Assembly (NCBI GenBank): GCA_002685655.1
Contig: NYXM01000060.1
Coordinates: forward strand, 1 to 42,460
Direction of reading: 5' to 3'
Length of the DNA stretch: 42,460 nt
From: Planctomycetaceae bacterium
Lineage (GTDB): Bacteria; Planctomycetota; Planctomycetia; Pirellulales; Pirellulaceae
The translations under genes were made by a program, and so were the position numbers. A model generated the notes under the pieces. The model was not told the origin of the DNA. It was given only the letters and a program-made list of their open reading frames with translations, and searched no databases. Below are positions 37,301 to 38,768 of this stretch, one piece after another; position 1 is the stretch's first letter; the number at the start of each line of letters is the position of its first letter.

Positions 37301-38768
37301 AGTTCGAGTCATATCGCACGGAACTCGGCGTGAAAACAATGTCGTCCGTGTTCTCAACCGTTTCACGGGTGAAGAACAGTTTGTAGAAGTTTGGGTTGGC
37401 CGCCGTGTTGACAAATTGGTCGATCCCCAGTTCAAAGCCCGAGATGTTTGCCGACAACGTGACTGTGGCGTCGCCGTTAAACGTTAGCTGCCGGCCGTTC
37501 GCTTCTGCGGTCACACCAAAGTTAGGCGTTTCGTTGACTGCTTTCGCCAAAATCTCCGCCATCTGCTCGGCCGTCGTTTCACTGGAAAACGTAACCGGCA
37601 ACGCACTGCTATTGAGGCGCGAGCCATCGCTGTCTAGTTCGTACACGCGGGTCTGACCGTCAACCGTTTCAATCGTCACGCTGTGTGTATCGACGAACTG
37701 GTCGTCAGTCACCACGACATCCGGCGCGAACAAATCGTCCTGGCCGAAGTGTACGACGATTTGATCCCGGTCCTGTTGGAGCACACCACCGACGCGAGTC
37801 ACCGGTTGAGGCTGAACCGCCGTAACCTGCGGGGCCAAATCGAGCTCAAAGAAGATCGGAGACTGATCTGTTCCGCTATCCACGCCATCTTCCGTCAGGT
37901 CGCCGAACGCGCAACCAGTGAAAATCTGCCCGTTGACGTTGTACGTGCAGCCTCGTTGTGTATTGCGCAAAGCCAACAATGGATGATCGCCAAAGACATC
38001 AATGCGATACAGATCATCTGGCAATGTTTCAGCAAAACGAACGATGATCTCGTTTTCGTTGGGGGCAGCCGCGGGGCCGATGAACCCGGGCGTAATTACG
38101 ATGTCGTTCGAACCATCGAGCATGATTGGCGCAAAGTTGGCGGGTAAGACCGAGGCCACATCAGTATCAGGATTTCCGCTGTCGATCTCCGCCACAATCA
38201 AGGCGCTAGATTCCAAATTCGAGTTGATCGCATTCACCAAGTCGAGCGCCGTCGATTCGTTGAACGGATTCGTATTCAGACGTGCCGAGATCTGGTTGCC
38301 ATTGACCGTAATCGTGGGCGCGCCAGCGGATCCCTGGTTAGTCTTGGTCAGATTGATCGTGATGCCGTTTTGATCGGCGCCCAATCGGACCGCTGTAAAC
38401 TTGACAACAACGGCATCGTTCGTGGCCAAATCGGAAGTCGTCGATGCAGCCTCGAAATCTCGATCGAGCGCACTGCGCGTGAGCTGAATTCGACCGGGAT
38501 TGATCCGCAGGTCGTCGGCAGAGAACCGCTGATTCTCGTCGAATTTGAAGACCAGCTCTTGCGGCGCCACATTGCGAATATCGGTCCGGTCGAATCGCAA
38601 AAGCGAATCGTTGTTGGGCTGGATCCCAATCAGTTGCGGGCCGACGGCCAACAGTTCGCGACGCTCCAGGGATTCCAGAAGCAACTTGCGCTGTTGTTCT
38701 TTATTCTGCAACGACTTGCGACGTTTTCTGCGGGCGGCAAACGACGATGAATGACGTCGGTTGGACAT
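10389..38768 (-). CDS. Giant multidomain surface/secreted protein with FEFD modules
   Basis: The product is about 9459 residues (about 1 MDa) in one open frame. The ATG at 38768 has GAGG eight bases upstream; an earlier start at 38876 would translate the leader. Approximate domain order: basic N-terminus and LEPR-XLL-like LLLESLERRELLA (29-41), without a classical hydrophobic signal peptide; beta-rich region with two paralogous repeats (125-213, 624-713); matrixin-like domain lacking HExxH (886-1045); pre-peptidase C-terminal-like domain (1067-1197); beta-helix stretches (1353-2120); two further pre-peptidase-like domains (2510-2846); FEFD array A (3140-3820); jelly-roll-like domain (4267-4423); FEFD array B (4423-5873); another pre-peptidase-like domain and beta-helix (6213-6570); FEFD arrays C1 and C2 (6777-8503); GEVED split around C2 (7483-7543 and 8507-8610); six cadherin-like repeats (8613-9257); dockerin (9262-9334); acidic tail. 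It is probably extracellular or envelope-bound; a structural or adhesive role is inferred. No function is proven. Confidence 0.9.
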   Translation of the reverse strand: MSNRRHSSSFAARRKRRKSLQNKEQQRKLLLESLERRELLAVGPQLIGIQPNNDSLLRFDRTDIRNVAPQELVFKFDENQRFSADDLRINPGRIQLTRSALDRDFEAASTTSDLATNDAVVVKFTAVRLGADQNGITINLTKTNQGSAGAPTITVNGNQISARLNTNPFNESTALDLVNAINSNLESSALIVAEIDSGNPDTDVASVLPANFAPIMLDGSNDIVITPGFIGPAAAPNENEIIVRFAETLPDDLYRIDVFGDHPLLALRNTQRGCTYNVNGQIFTGCAFGDLTEDGVDSGTDQSPIFFELDLAPQVTAVQPQPVTRVGGVLQQDRDQIVVHFGQDDLFAPDVVVTDDQFVDTHSVTIETVDGQTRVYELDSDGSRLNSSALPVTFSSETTAEQMAEILAKAVNETPNFGVTAEANGRQLTFNGDATVTLSANISGFELGIDQFVNTAANPNFYKLFFTRETVENTDDIVFTPSSVRYDSNLDTAVLQFEANLDELQRTQAYTANPVTSVFTSTNHHLVNGDHVRLSSSGSLPVGLFGLTDYFVVSKTDDTFQLSTTIDGAPVSFVGTGTGLQQFETPIGPGVFRLRVGTDEAKPATPVQVPIIVAATTDFNSFGGVKVKFESTEQVSEQFGTAIQVVITNRDMGPSVPPSVLVRDNRILIELNTNVTSISTAQDVVDAINGDGRAAALVTASIDSGNAGQVVGGTVADYFTIKLTGLGSSFETATDLGGIFDSGQVIEVSGNGPDMVDGQRITLVDRDGVSQTFELDDNTIHPLSNQPIPFTAADTQVDIANAIADAINSTQGFGVTATTNGNLVRLSGDRSVTFEGAVSGLGLTTQGVVVSSSIDPQLYKLDFPGSEDEPGHRAISESGVGDEHIEGGNKDTDPGVATIRYIFRNIYGTIPDIQGGLQPAFNLITNTQQIRAREIFETYSQVAGLQFVETTDENDTTAVIVATGDMRAINPFVPSGPGGTTGLVGSVNVGDAANPDFRQAIIMDSSEFWNDERGLSDNPLQFSWFEQTAQATARFLGLGDALELPPGTLLGADSDLAFDNNREGIIPGDQDIVHLQRLFRPEGKDIDLYKFTIDVADGKTGVFTAETIAERQRDSSLLDTTMSLFREIVDENGVIIGRELIARNDDYYSEDSYLEVELGPGTYYVGVSASGNDNYDPVIEDTGIGGTSEGNYDLRLAFRPDAEFSIIDADNTDLPASGFDTSENAKLTTSTPLDGDADGVPGGIYNFWFRTQNVDRTLNLTADGNRLVDGQVITVTNSLGAIRRFELDRNGSFGAGNRPVSIAGLSRMEVAQAIANAIDNEAGFSVSATAFGAEVTLQGERLVTLSDNSIGIELGGKTIFVDKTAAPNPDGSLAKPFNNIASATTINAFAAAHPDDIIRIVGNDTDGDVATLTDRQAYEIGFDSLGRQLADGGSLQLPQGVTVMIDEGTVFKLRRAHIGVGSSAPGIDRSGAALQVLGVPGNNVYFTSYEDETIGSDSFPFTTTPLPGDWGGLQFRDDIDRADGNFVYDEEGIFLNYVANADMRFGGGNVVINSVPQVVAPIEITDTRPTIAHNAIMHSADAAMSASPNSFEETNFHAPRHQRIAFTSDYARVGPDIHGNFVAENSLNGLFVRVQTPAGNDIRTMTVSGRWDDLSIVHILAENLQIAGTPSGPIQEIDPPPIGLITLTEIAGGVLEPGDYDYRLTFVDLQGNEGPVSEATIGATLTTGGTIALAQIPRASGPFVARNLYRSLPGGQYELVRQLNGNKTTYVDDGYTRGGLLVEPVGVSQRPRPDARLSIDPSMVVKLDGARIETGVGAQFIAEGQEGLELRFTSLMDDRFGGGGTFDTANDGPIVPGGPNAPRPGEWGGIYVSLFASANIDQALIAYAGGVTRVEGTFAAFNPIEVHQAEVRIANTTFENNATGQGGQALSSRPNRVGRGENEPGAIFVSGAQPTIIDNVIRDNLGAAISINVNALNHKLKRDTGRITGFIDRLEGFRDNQGPLIHNNRLADNGVNGVAVRGQTLTTQSVWDDTDIVHVVQDTIYVSDFHTYGGLRLESNPTESLVVKFLSQDRGNTDPNVPNTAGLRSVGMPHEINDRIGGIVQVVGQPRSPVVLTSLNDDTVGAGFDPSGDVQTRTGALGTGLQGNLQLVQPDSGVFATLTGNVGVSTDGLGTDDLGTLQANIPAGSAIELAILHVATRTGNGTTFPPPAPFLPANIMFEGQTVPITYLPNVADSANENFETGRVDVTGLVAARVAAGGTTMFNFTVDETITGQSNNIEGTSLTVVYSNPTLPERTVLILEGGLTGAAAQRTSLSFADPLDPNDPNFVAELALGIQYGFPGTSQFSTIDVNGQRLTSSAGAADDSAVTPPFDGNLITVGGVGDSLANPPLPFSNSTFQDDELYDLRQFVSIGDRAITIDTANPSDDDSIFLAVVLVSGNAELGNSGAPGDWRGVQFEQFSHDRNVELVTETEARLVNSPGTNSTTNDSQFLGQLAPGEKNSDENRRLGFEIQGFLNDRRDYDVYSFTADAGTEVWFDIDRTTFSLDSVVELLDSNGVVLAQSTNSFDEANNPNNALAPDKRATLSPSELADPTLLLGVGRLMQKTPPFAGVDNWSINPRDAGMRVILPGPTSTTNTYHVRIRSNSQDLNNLDAGLTSGAYQMQIRLQETDEVPGSTVRYANISYAENGIQLLGQPGHSPLLGEISEDSSANGTGGPNGNAQNIGNLVAVDRATLGIAGVLSNSADVDFFRFEVDFEDTVVSPTSFETVFDLDYADGLARANMIISVFDDTGSLILTSREANVAEDRPGNVGTSDIDDLSRGSVGASDPYIGGVELSPGDYYVAVTSDAQMPRELEQFFLVNPLNPDLRLEPINSLQRIAEDHIGFPSPQIDDGLPSTFDPPQVPILIDANSEVSFNLGDVALFVSQDYQAINAAAVHRTNLVTVDPFTGQRETTVGDFNFDTRDIAFHPNGDLFTFSQGLDEPVPCAPFDANSGNFLRINTGTGAATLINDDGILTYQRDPMDPAASIQTNPCPTTRIGDGIQINALGFGPIGLGELFGVGDRGFQNRSQAPGVEIFDNILYQFIGDPQSPNFGLGLSSPQPNRVDDPQIPEVRYEGAGTQIRERGELLTSPRIEAVDATVPTRPSDNGFNIKDGTTLTVEDGAQSVEFEFDFGFEAVQLIDGNNALAIRDGNFFQLDDDIFQLDTGPVIAVNPSGVDLRDGTVVSLNRAGVNVGNFEFTLDVMNIGGGNTPVLYALQDNSLTLANKLVATINLANTGATPIGVTASVSPRGDRISLVDSTGGNSAVAAQVSTGSAKRRNPGNGVSTLGVRVEADLLEAPILQALDGSKIRDGDTFRLDTASTGGSPVTFEFESGFTLNIPETFRIMVPGRGGRDIVDGETFLVEFDDGMGTVTSVTFEFDSNNSFGALNTQIPFTLGNTQDQIADAIVTELVNANLNLFPSNQGSGDVHLGSTGANNVDISGAPNLTLTGVAQGVADGETFSISNGTFTRVFEFDSDPFPGNAVGVRIPFSPADTADQIAQLVATTVAGVGLGLSPSAIGNGDVHIGGQSNPGGSPNHTLITPGPALTQSGSPGVSQMPLHSAVDFIPASSFTGVQVATNIVASIQTASAAALTIPVPAGNLLVDGQIEVVNDNGTLLTFEYDDETSLNAPPGTVSIAPPPGVLGVRPGNIRVPFVRGGIATVVIGGNTSQVPIPPTSANQNALNFLQAAAQNVNFVNVQQGFTKGTESSVVFSLFSLEATAQQVDDLVIVNGRGISYLPNATTPLNRLQVTDQIPVEEIAAPPSATADLIAQAVAQRVSAHPQYTAGGRFNRINFHGATSIDFRGMLVTQPNGSSTQMWVDAGSAPGVSPGNEPIFALASDLSGAGNSAAPNVATRIATAINTSLGPDVVATRTDQFVRLNKGRVFADPPIITAGEGPGGSITGLTIHNGEMFAVSDQGGFYRVVNPASANATAVYIDSSANDLVGIQFAALTAAPDNVEGGRYSNMLFSIDVNGRLYAFNTPTQNIIQGRNEVQRLAIAGAIDGTFTISWRGETTSPILYRDPNNNNALVSGAQVQAALEGLRGIDPGDIFLTPQGRSSNWRIEFRGQFAQENVPEFLIDGGGLNGNATVAVNTIIQGLAPQDRSDVSLQPIFLDGATSAPTGVSRAHGLGFSSLDTNLFHFTPPNPVVRAATDMDVRLGLAALPGAPILVDEQQNALGHGINPTFDGSRLPPRIPGGSSLAFGLGNVNGVPRTFDFAGGAHGSVVSNEFDLSSYSAADRPVLYFNYFLETEQVNGPVTGLPDMRDSFRVFIADNIGDWQLLTTNNVDSSNRPYERTGVPGDVFSPFDVQPVFDFRVTPGADWRQVRVPLDAFAGRDNLRLRFDFTTAGDMNVGDIALSERNTTGSELRTVGGVYLRDGQTFQIDSQVFEVESGFTVVTPTGAQIPVQGDPNFPTGETFEITDDQGNTQLFRFVDSQNFPPNIVVKDGQRFIDGDVFDLTDGTSTVSFEFDTGFVVQIPAVGADELNGGIADGDTFVVDDGTGVNPPITYEFDKDDVVIIGNQAINITDDLTLLVPTQAGINRIADGDRFVVSDGASTITFEFDSNGIADPANVVINIRDSFVLQVPVEGGRTGGIADGETFAITFDDGINPPNVVTFEFDSNGVFVDINPADGNPDNVRIVFDSFSTQSDMVASITQAIDGAGLGLTANDIGNGQIVLDGTTAFHSVDVFGTQFLGLSVLTITQDQISDRIVTAVAGQNLGLTPVNLMGGTVVLGGTTPQHTLNAGGSINLGQTVTPRTQADIVNRIVAAVQAQQGSLVTPTGLGNGLIQFGGQLSHTVDTTNTLLAQSILPAFTMQVPEGGGSSMTDGETFTISEGSSPPITFEFNSTGSVGMGHRPISFATLDSKEEIADAIVADVIAANIGLTPMHMGSGSIFLGGTLGKDVIIDFATTPSVLQVGAPDPNSTNQIIDLTVIDTAQTLAARIAKSILNSPLSGSITSVTVADTLVQVAGTNIAFNPRLSPLEVQDFTPVFVQDQQTPADVAQRIAQAIRLAFDPFAMNNPTVIPHLGSDANLDGNRVNLSGAANVTLGLGANSALTLDGTIGVSAGNVPLPVHSDMSRVDVANALDPVLENQFHNKTLVAQNGLGVYDGDTFVIGDGIHAPVTFEFDSGFLLKVPTDGGKSIPDANQPDPQGIKDGDYFTLTNGSVSVTFEFDKDQVPTIRSGNVRIPQSGGTRIEEASTPLGIAKEIVAAINASPVSGVLGINPLAMPGGLVRLGGLSDVDLVISPGSTLSQGPSTPFLLDIPTAGGDVVAGGVQDGATIEIRHGTDRVVFEFDKNGPVTPGNVRVPISTNSSQGQVAQALVNAIRSISAVLATDLGIDRANTRVLANGDRVFVAGTPRAEIRISDGNNVSLVLPEPGTTPPIAIETPETLSLHLSERLTLHAPLAGGATGGIVDGETFSISLAGFGTEVFEFENNGMFQDADGDGAPDNNLIFFTVLDSADDIAMAVRDQIDLASATLKLFPTKLGGAGNVDLGGTRGVVALPATTSLTRTGPFSIQAPLAGGVGIMEGETFEITSDGLTVIFEFNSDATIGAGTVEIPFNINQTQAQIGQAIIDAVAGVPGLDLLPVLLDGSARVHLGGSAGHIVNTDGTHLNQTGQVGTILDGDVFLVTNGIEVVRFEFDNDVSSQPGNTRLVFNDDSTIGQLAGEIITQLNVAGLGMTGLGISPRNLGDGEIHLGGDANLRLDSDSIVSLTQSGVGGPIADGETFTISLNGNATIFEFDNDGVFVDNDLDNNPDNQLVGFTFDDTQSELAAAIKASLEGASLSLFPRVLADGVIDLGATPDHILNTTGTVNLGQIGLAFTPVGVGGGQIPHVPVSFAPSAAFTASDMASAVRTAINTTAPNLAIQLDVSATINSIDARRVRLVHTTGFPTDVDFNVPIAGVFQLGGAPLELFQIVDVVKQDDDLIRIIGHSVNDPGPLGYDGHLQGDAFGVFNDSNPGLRGVDNQHEGLYIDDLIIGFAERGEMATSATTNSNFVANPLRATNQIFQGPYQLEVRKATDFGTPLIRSFDTNDRLSQGITLLAQPGSHIFDGQTFVISDGINTVDFEYEDVTANNGIVSGHQVIPFSPSSPDYVVARTVRDAINGSEVQAVLPGVSAVLGDGTIVGNGNPTISTSARVNLFGPAHLSIHSFNVTETNDMLSEATPTNIVGQNSPSFLGSGFIGDNPGFPLKTGLDVDLFHLQLERGETIRIDVDADEIGSELDSALRVFNSNGLELAFSDDDQAPGEFVRLDPFLEFVAQATGDYFVGVSAFNNSFYDPNVEASGNNGQTGFYQIEITFGAASRADFLLFDDTGDSNQARDQGQVLIHSNRISNSESFGIVADAGSRDGGTNSDGELNSTPHMGPVRNLFELNTDNLATGAVIENNILFGNQVGAIRFSGETRPTGEQVGSVPFGRIVNNTLYGVGGSLAPTGSGDVGILVDEFAAPTILNNIVANFDIGIQVVQDGVSENQTIVGGQLYQGNATSNITGVSSQDFGIALDNPDPTVLPNGPNCVTDLHDPNALFVNPFAENFYLLPCSRAIDSSVGSLLDRSSFVRVKDPLGIGPSPILAPDNDVTGQLRADDPNVETPNGFGDDVFIDRGGIDRADFAGPTANLVNPTDNDADGIDLRADALSVVQLGAGVISSNFEIRLVDGVEPADPTDGIGIDDTTVLSQAVTITRNGVLLQDGIDYTFSYNRTSDTIRLTPLSGIWTPDSVYVVALNNQDRFMVTAPSGDQIVDGDAFTVTDLDGVEERFEFESGYTIQVPQTVTIQVPAEGGRLGGIRDGETFTVNFDDGMITRSLKFEFDKDNRLNGANLPIRFENTSTQNEIAFSIVNAIANSGIGLNPVNLGRGQIHLGTTAAHSLFLPQSGAELSSLTESGVSGGVADGQTFSISDGNNVVRFEFDSDGFVFPETHVIPFSTADTHTEIGSFIGDAIQQAVADGSLKDANQALTTDNLGNGLVHLRGARSHELRSSLSSLAQAGQPGVMQPFGIQVPGASLRLQTPGAGLHLLVPIAGGAAINEGDTFTITNQLGTNRDPVTGARPTATFEFDSDGQVPAGNVAIPFTAASSQTAVADAIVTVLTSSNLNLAPVHVGGGDVDLRTVDFLVDSSTSPGLTQTGISDGQVITIDDGIRLTRFEFDVEAAPGDVVPGNIRLPFTDQDLPENIAATMVVALNSSNVDLHPLIPASNLGSGRIDGGDPAIGGQQHLWNTTLSNLIQSGESGGIRDSETFDIFLLNSMGVEINRVTFEFDNDRDGNQTPGNTVIVYGDSSTADDIGNALVPVLLTAGLNLAPAHLGLGAVDIGGTSNHGVDTSNSTVPSHLQQIGIVGEPASVAIEYIPSATFDATQMVVAIQQSINGSELSGASATPATSERIFIDNAARVTGIGNVFDGTVGSSRFVGAIKDQATNSLKPNQLSGETQFTVMLGDVVLDFGDAADPRYATLSSSNGAAHVLVDGPILGSRIDGETDGNPSPNANGDDGDAFIDLFLSQNSLQAVNATPPFKVQLPTAIQIPALGAASGGIADGDTLTIGDSRRIVTFEFDSDGKISPSNVAIDMTQNNGTQDAIADAIVAAVQAESFSIAARNAGIGRVILGLTANDTLDVSGSPVITLVAGVTRGETFSIAGNPIGNPVTFEFDQIGDGQSVQAGNIAIPFTASSTIDQIADSVVAAVRSVMPPTLVGLNPTNLGNGAVDLGGEFVHEVDANSSSLTVAGVAPYEIQTPGVGQAMQVPDGVLRVVTSVIGGRAIQEGEHFTVSSGSAKVTFEFTTDATVQPGRVPLDYSVTDDQDAIGTAIVTAIENATLLALSPTYLGDGILEVGDIPFSVDTTASSITASNVAPFVLQAPALGGFTVLDGEKFTIQKGTNPPIVFEFDNNGIIDTGNVRVSFTFFSTQDDVAAAISQAIRGETSLDLVTEDLGGGAVLLREPTARVDLSQSPGITQTGLSDGQVFSIDDGNRIVTFELDSNGLRTNGNPAIGINDNHTLQVPSSGGGINGIADGDLFSVRNVATNQFEVFEFDKNNVFIDNDLDMLPDFRLIPISDLSTREQVATQIVVALENAGLGVAPRDLGAGVVVLEGTTPDITLDTTGTPNLSNGTQARTLDEISLAVVEAMQSSPLVPAVNPRYLDNGVIDPGQSANHEISTSHSNIDIFGDPGAVIDGQTLIVSDGGTVRTFEFDFDGSIAAGNVPIDLDYNFTIQVPAAGGGGGGIQDGDRFAVRSGPGLVDTIFEFDSNGVPDGGATIISFTELDNQDLMADHIRDALVSLQASNLGNGRVLLNLDGTLPENRVDTSGSQTLSHFLNDDVGKVVFDAIQNAFGPDITVTNLKSDGRIHIDGGASHNVDLSSSSLFSPGRLPAELLALGGTNIVDGDSFVVGDGNRTVTFEFDQTSLRNGVTQGSVAIPFAKAPEVPTSAKDVAKAIVTAIDSQNLSITATALADDGTHPDGLIHLDGDDEDGVSFSGGLIQGTETEVTVTASAPALLDAWIDFNQDGDFNDANEQVFYSRPLAAGANILSFVTPTSVPLGSSTARFRLSSLGGLRPTGLAADGEVEDYSIGIITNEPPSVANPIGTQNVNEDAPDTVIDLSNVFADLDIGNGNGDHLRLRVTDNTNPMLVNTSLAQTGTLLTLDYLDHQNGSSDITIEATDQGGETASATFRVNVAPVNDAPFVVAPFGSLTVNEDAPDMIVDMSTAFDDVDILTNSDFLTFSMLANDNPTLVVATPVDASPAIDTMLLLEFQGDQNGIANITVQARDQNNATVTDTLVVIVNAVNDAPTPTDDSTDTTEDNPITSLNILNNDTDPDGDTLTIVGINGTNNLMGFSANGAAVTLDANGDLQYDPRVAAALQALSVNETLDDTFTYSVGDGALQAEATVTITVTGINDGPVAMNDQATTDKDLTTDISVLNNDTDAEGDSLFVTRIESSVATVGQPVQLTSGALVTLNADNSVTYDPNSRFDSLNSGESTIDTFTYTIDDGNNVPATAVVTVTILGPNTPPIAVDDTSSTDEETSITINVLANDSDPDGQAINLASIDTTNTLGGVLINGNTVLYDPNDQFEALGIGETATDKFTYTVTDTQGGESVAATVTVEIRGVNDPPIGVADGYNVIQGSRLTVTDQDGTSTPTNILDNGLLVNDIDIDGDTLNAIKLADPQNGTVVINLDGTFVYTHDGGPSTSDTFTYEVNDGNGGADTVTVALTIVPRPPSVWQNPSNRFDVNDDGFCTPIDALLVINRLNTIGPGELPNPAIPPNAPPPFYDVNGDGLVTSIDVLQVINKLNAQAGGEGEASSNLSLLAEGEGNQILASPTNSSYYGAALWSHLTQDQRANPTLQQGASSSLEDVRSASEKSLATTVRSHQQAVAIDQLFAHGAIIELDRHELDDANGEDFNADVEALFGDPFDLGLNE
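10768..10984 (-). other. Dockerin-type calcium-binding module of the giant protein
   Basis: Residues about 9262-9334 hold two calcium-loop/helix repeats: DVNDDGFCTPIDALLVINRL and DVNGDGLVTSIDVLQVINKL. The Asp/Asn ladder and the paired helices match type I dockerins. No cohesin domain is visible in this window, so the partner is unknown. In planctomycetes such dockerins commonly end large exported proteins and may act in anchoring rather than in a cellulosome. About 125 further residues follow, ending in an acidic stretch. Confidence 0.85.
11000..12930 (-). repeat. Six cadherin/Ig-like repeats of the giant protein
   Basis: Six units of about 100 residues each begin with NxxP-type openings (EPPSVANP, NDAPFVV, NDAPTPTDD, NDGPVAMND, NTPPIAVDD, NDPPIGVAD). 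Most contain the calcium-site signature NDxDxDGDxL or a variant (NNDTDPDGDTL, NNDTDAEGDSL, NDSDPDGQAI, NDIDIDGDTL). They match the tandem cadherin-like/VCBS-type repeats common in bacterial surface proteins. They form the stalk-like region between GEVED and dockerin. Confidence 0.85.
12940..13248 (-). other. C-terminal half of a GEVED domain
   Basis: Residues about 8507-8610 begin DGDDEDGVSF, continue with LLDAWIDFNQDGDFNDANEQ and finish with TARFRLSSLGG and ADGEVEDYSIGI, the signature of the GEVED domain. The DFGDA...LGS..D.E.DG.P...ANGDD lead-in that normally stands directly before DDEDG is found 2.9 kb away at 16140-16322. Confidence 0.85.
13260..16100 (-). repeat. FEFD module array C2, inside the GEVED domain
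   Basis: About 950 residues consist of nine recognisable modules, with FEF(D) or close variants encoded near 15970, 15686, 15294, 14977, 14701, 14537, 14063, 13906 and 13437. Each full module reads roughly DGxxFxIxDG, 5-8 residues, TFEFDxDG, GNVxIPF, then a helix like TQDxIAxAIVxAI, then LxPxxLGxGxVxLGG and a closing HxVDxSxSxLxxxG. The copies are divergent at DNA level, so they are old or fast-evolving. They separate the two halves of the GEVED domain. Confidence 0.85.
16140..16322 (-). other. N-terminal half of the split GEVED region
   Basis: The translated segment holds VVLDFGDAADPRYATL, then GAAHVLVDGPILGSRIDGE and SPNANGDDGD (residues about 7483-7543). This is the characteristic lead-in to GEVED domains. 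Instead of passing into DDEDGV, it runs into AFIDLFLSQ and a long series of FEFD modules. Confidence 0.8.
16420..18440 (-). repeat. FEFD module array C1
   Basis: Six modules have FEF motifs encoded near 18335, 18186, 17889, 17450, 17181 and 16846. The first is a short form (RFEFESGYTIQVP) that leads directly into the next through a VPxxGG linker. The array starts inside a beta-sandwich region ending TPDSVYVVALNNQDRF and ends before KDQATNSLKPNQLSGETQF, which look like two parts of one SwmB-like domain. Confidence 0.8.
19060..19690 (-). other. Beta-helix segment of the giant protein
   Basis: The translated segment has recurring coil-like strands such as VLIHSNRISNSESFGIV, AVIENNILFGNQVGAIRF, GRIVNNTLYGVGG and PTILNNIVANFDIGIQVV, typical of right-handed parallel beta-helix proteins. 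It ends in FAENFYLLPCSRAID, a closing pattern seen after such helices. It follows a pre-peptidase-like domain (19700-20130) with FVGVSAFNNSFYDP. Confidence 0.75.
20360..20500 (-). repeat. Single FEY module next to the jelly-roll/pre-peptidase scaffold
   Basis: One module with IFDGQTFVISDGINTVDFEY and a following helix with YVVARTVRDAINGSE stands alone between scaffold segments. It has an extra insertion (VTANNGIVSGHQVIPF) compared with array copies. It may be the original copy from which arrays expanded; that is an inference. Confidence 0.55.
21150..25520 (-). repeat. FEFD module array B, the longest
   Basis: About 1450 residues contain thirteen FEF-bearing copies, near 25463, 25223, 25099, 24943, 24772, 24093, 23245, 23104, 22737, 22319, 21979, 21690 and 21388, plus truncated copies that keep only the helix and the closing LGG...H part (around 24240-24560). 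Short copies ending FDTGFVVQIP or FDSGFLLKVP alternate with full copies. The array lies between the first part of a jelly-roll-like domain (LRLRFDFTTAGDMNVGDIAL) and its apparent continuation (HEGLYIDDLIIGFAERGEM). Confidence 0.85.
25520..25970 (-). other. Jelly-roll-like domain, first part
   Basis: The translated segment runs from SNEFDLSSYSAADRPVLYF through DSFRVFIADNIGDWQLLT to DWRQVRVPLDAFAG and NLRLRFDFTTAGDMNVGD. The alternating strands and the closing RFDF are typical of MAM/carbohydrate-binding-like jelly rolls. The last strand that normally follows (GLYIDDLIIGF) is encoded about 4.8 kb further on. Confidence 0.65.
27300..29350 (-). repeat. FEFD module array A
   Basis: Six FEF/FEY-bearing copies occur near 29248, 29048, 28657, 28502, 28217 and 27776, with several degenerate copies between them. 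The first begins NIKDGTTLTVEDGAQSVEFE. The array follows a beta-propeller-like stretch with FNFDTRDIAFHPNGDLFTF and is followed by another such stretch near 26700-26900, again suggesting insertion into a scaffold. Confidence 0.75.
32400..34710 (-). other. Beta-helix region of the giant protein
   Basis: Residues about 1353-2120 contain repeated strands and turns such as IFVDKTAAPNPDGSLAKPF, GDWGGLQFRDDI, EWGGIYVSLFASANIDQA and PTIIDNVIRDNLGAAI. The WGG motifs and NxIxxN ladders fit a right-handed parallel beta-helix. Between the two helix parts lies an inserted Ig-like segment (DYDYRLTFVDLQGNEGPVSE). Confidence 0.7.
35620..36110 (-). other. Matrixin-like domain without zinc-binding motif
   Basis: The translation includes GVATIRYIFRNIYG, QIRAREIFETYSQVAGLQFV and, at the place where a matrixin has HExxHxxGxxH, FEQTAQATARFLGLGDALEL. 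The fold signature is present but all three zinc-binding histidines are replaced, so protease activity is not expected. The following PPGTLLG resembles the segment after the Met-turn helix in related proteins. Confidence 0.65.
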
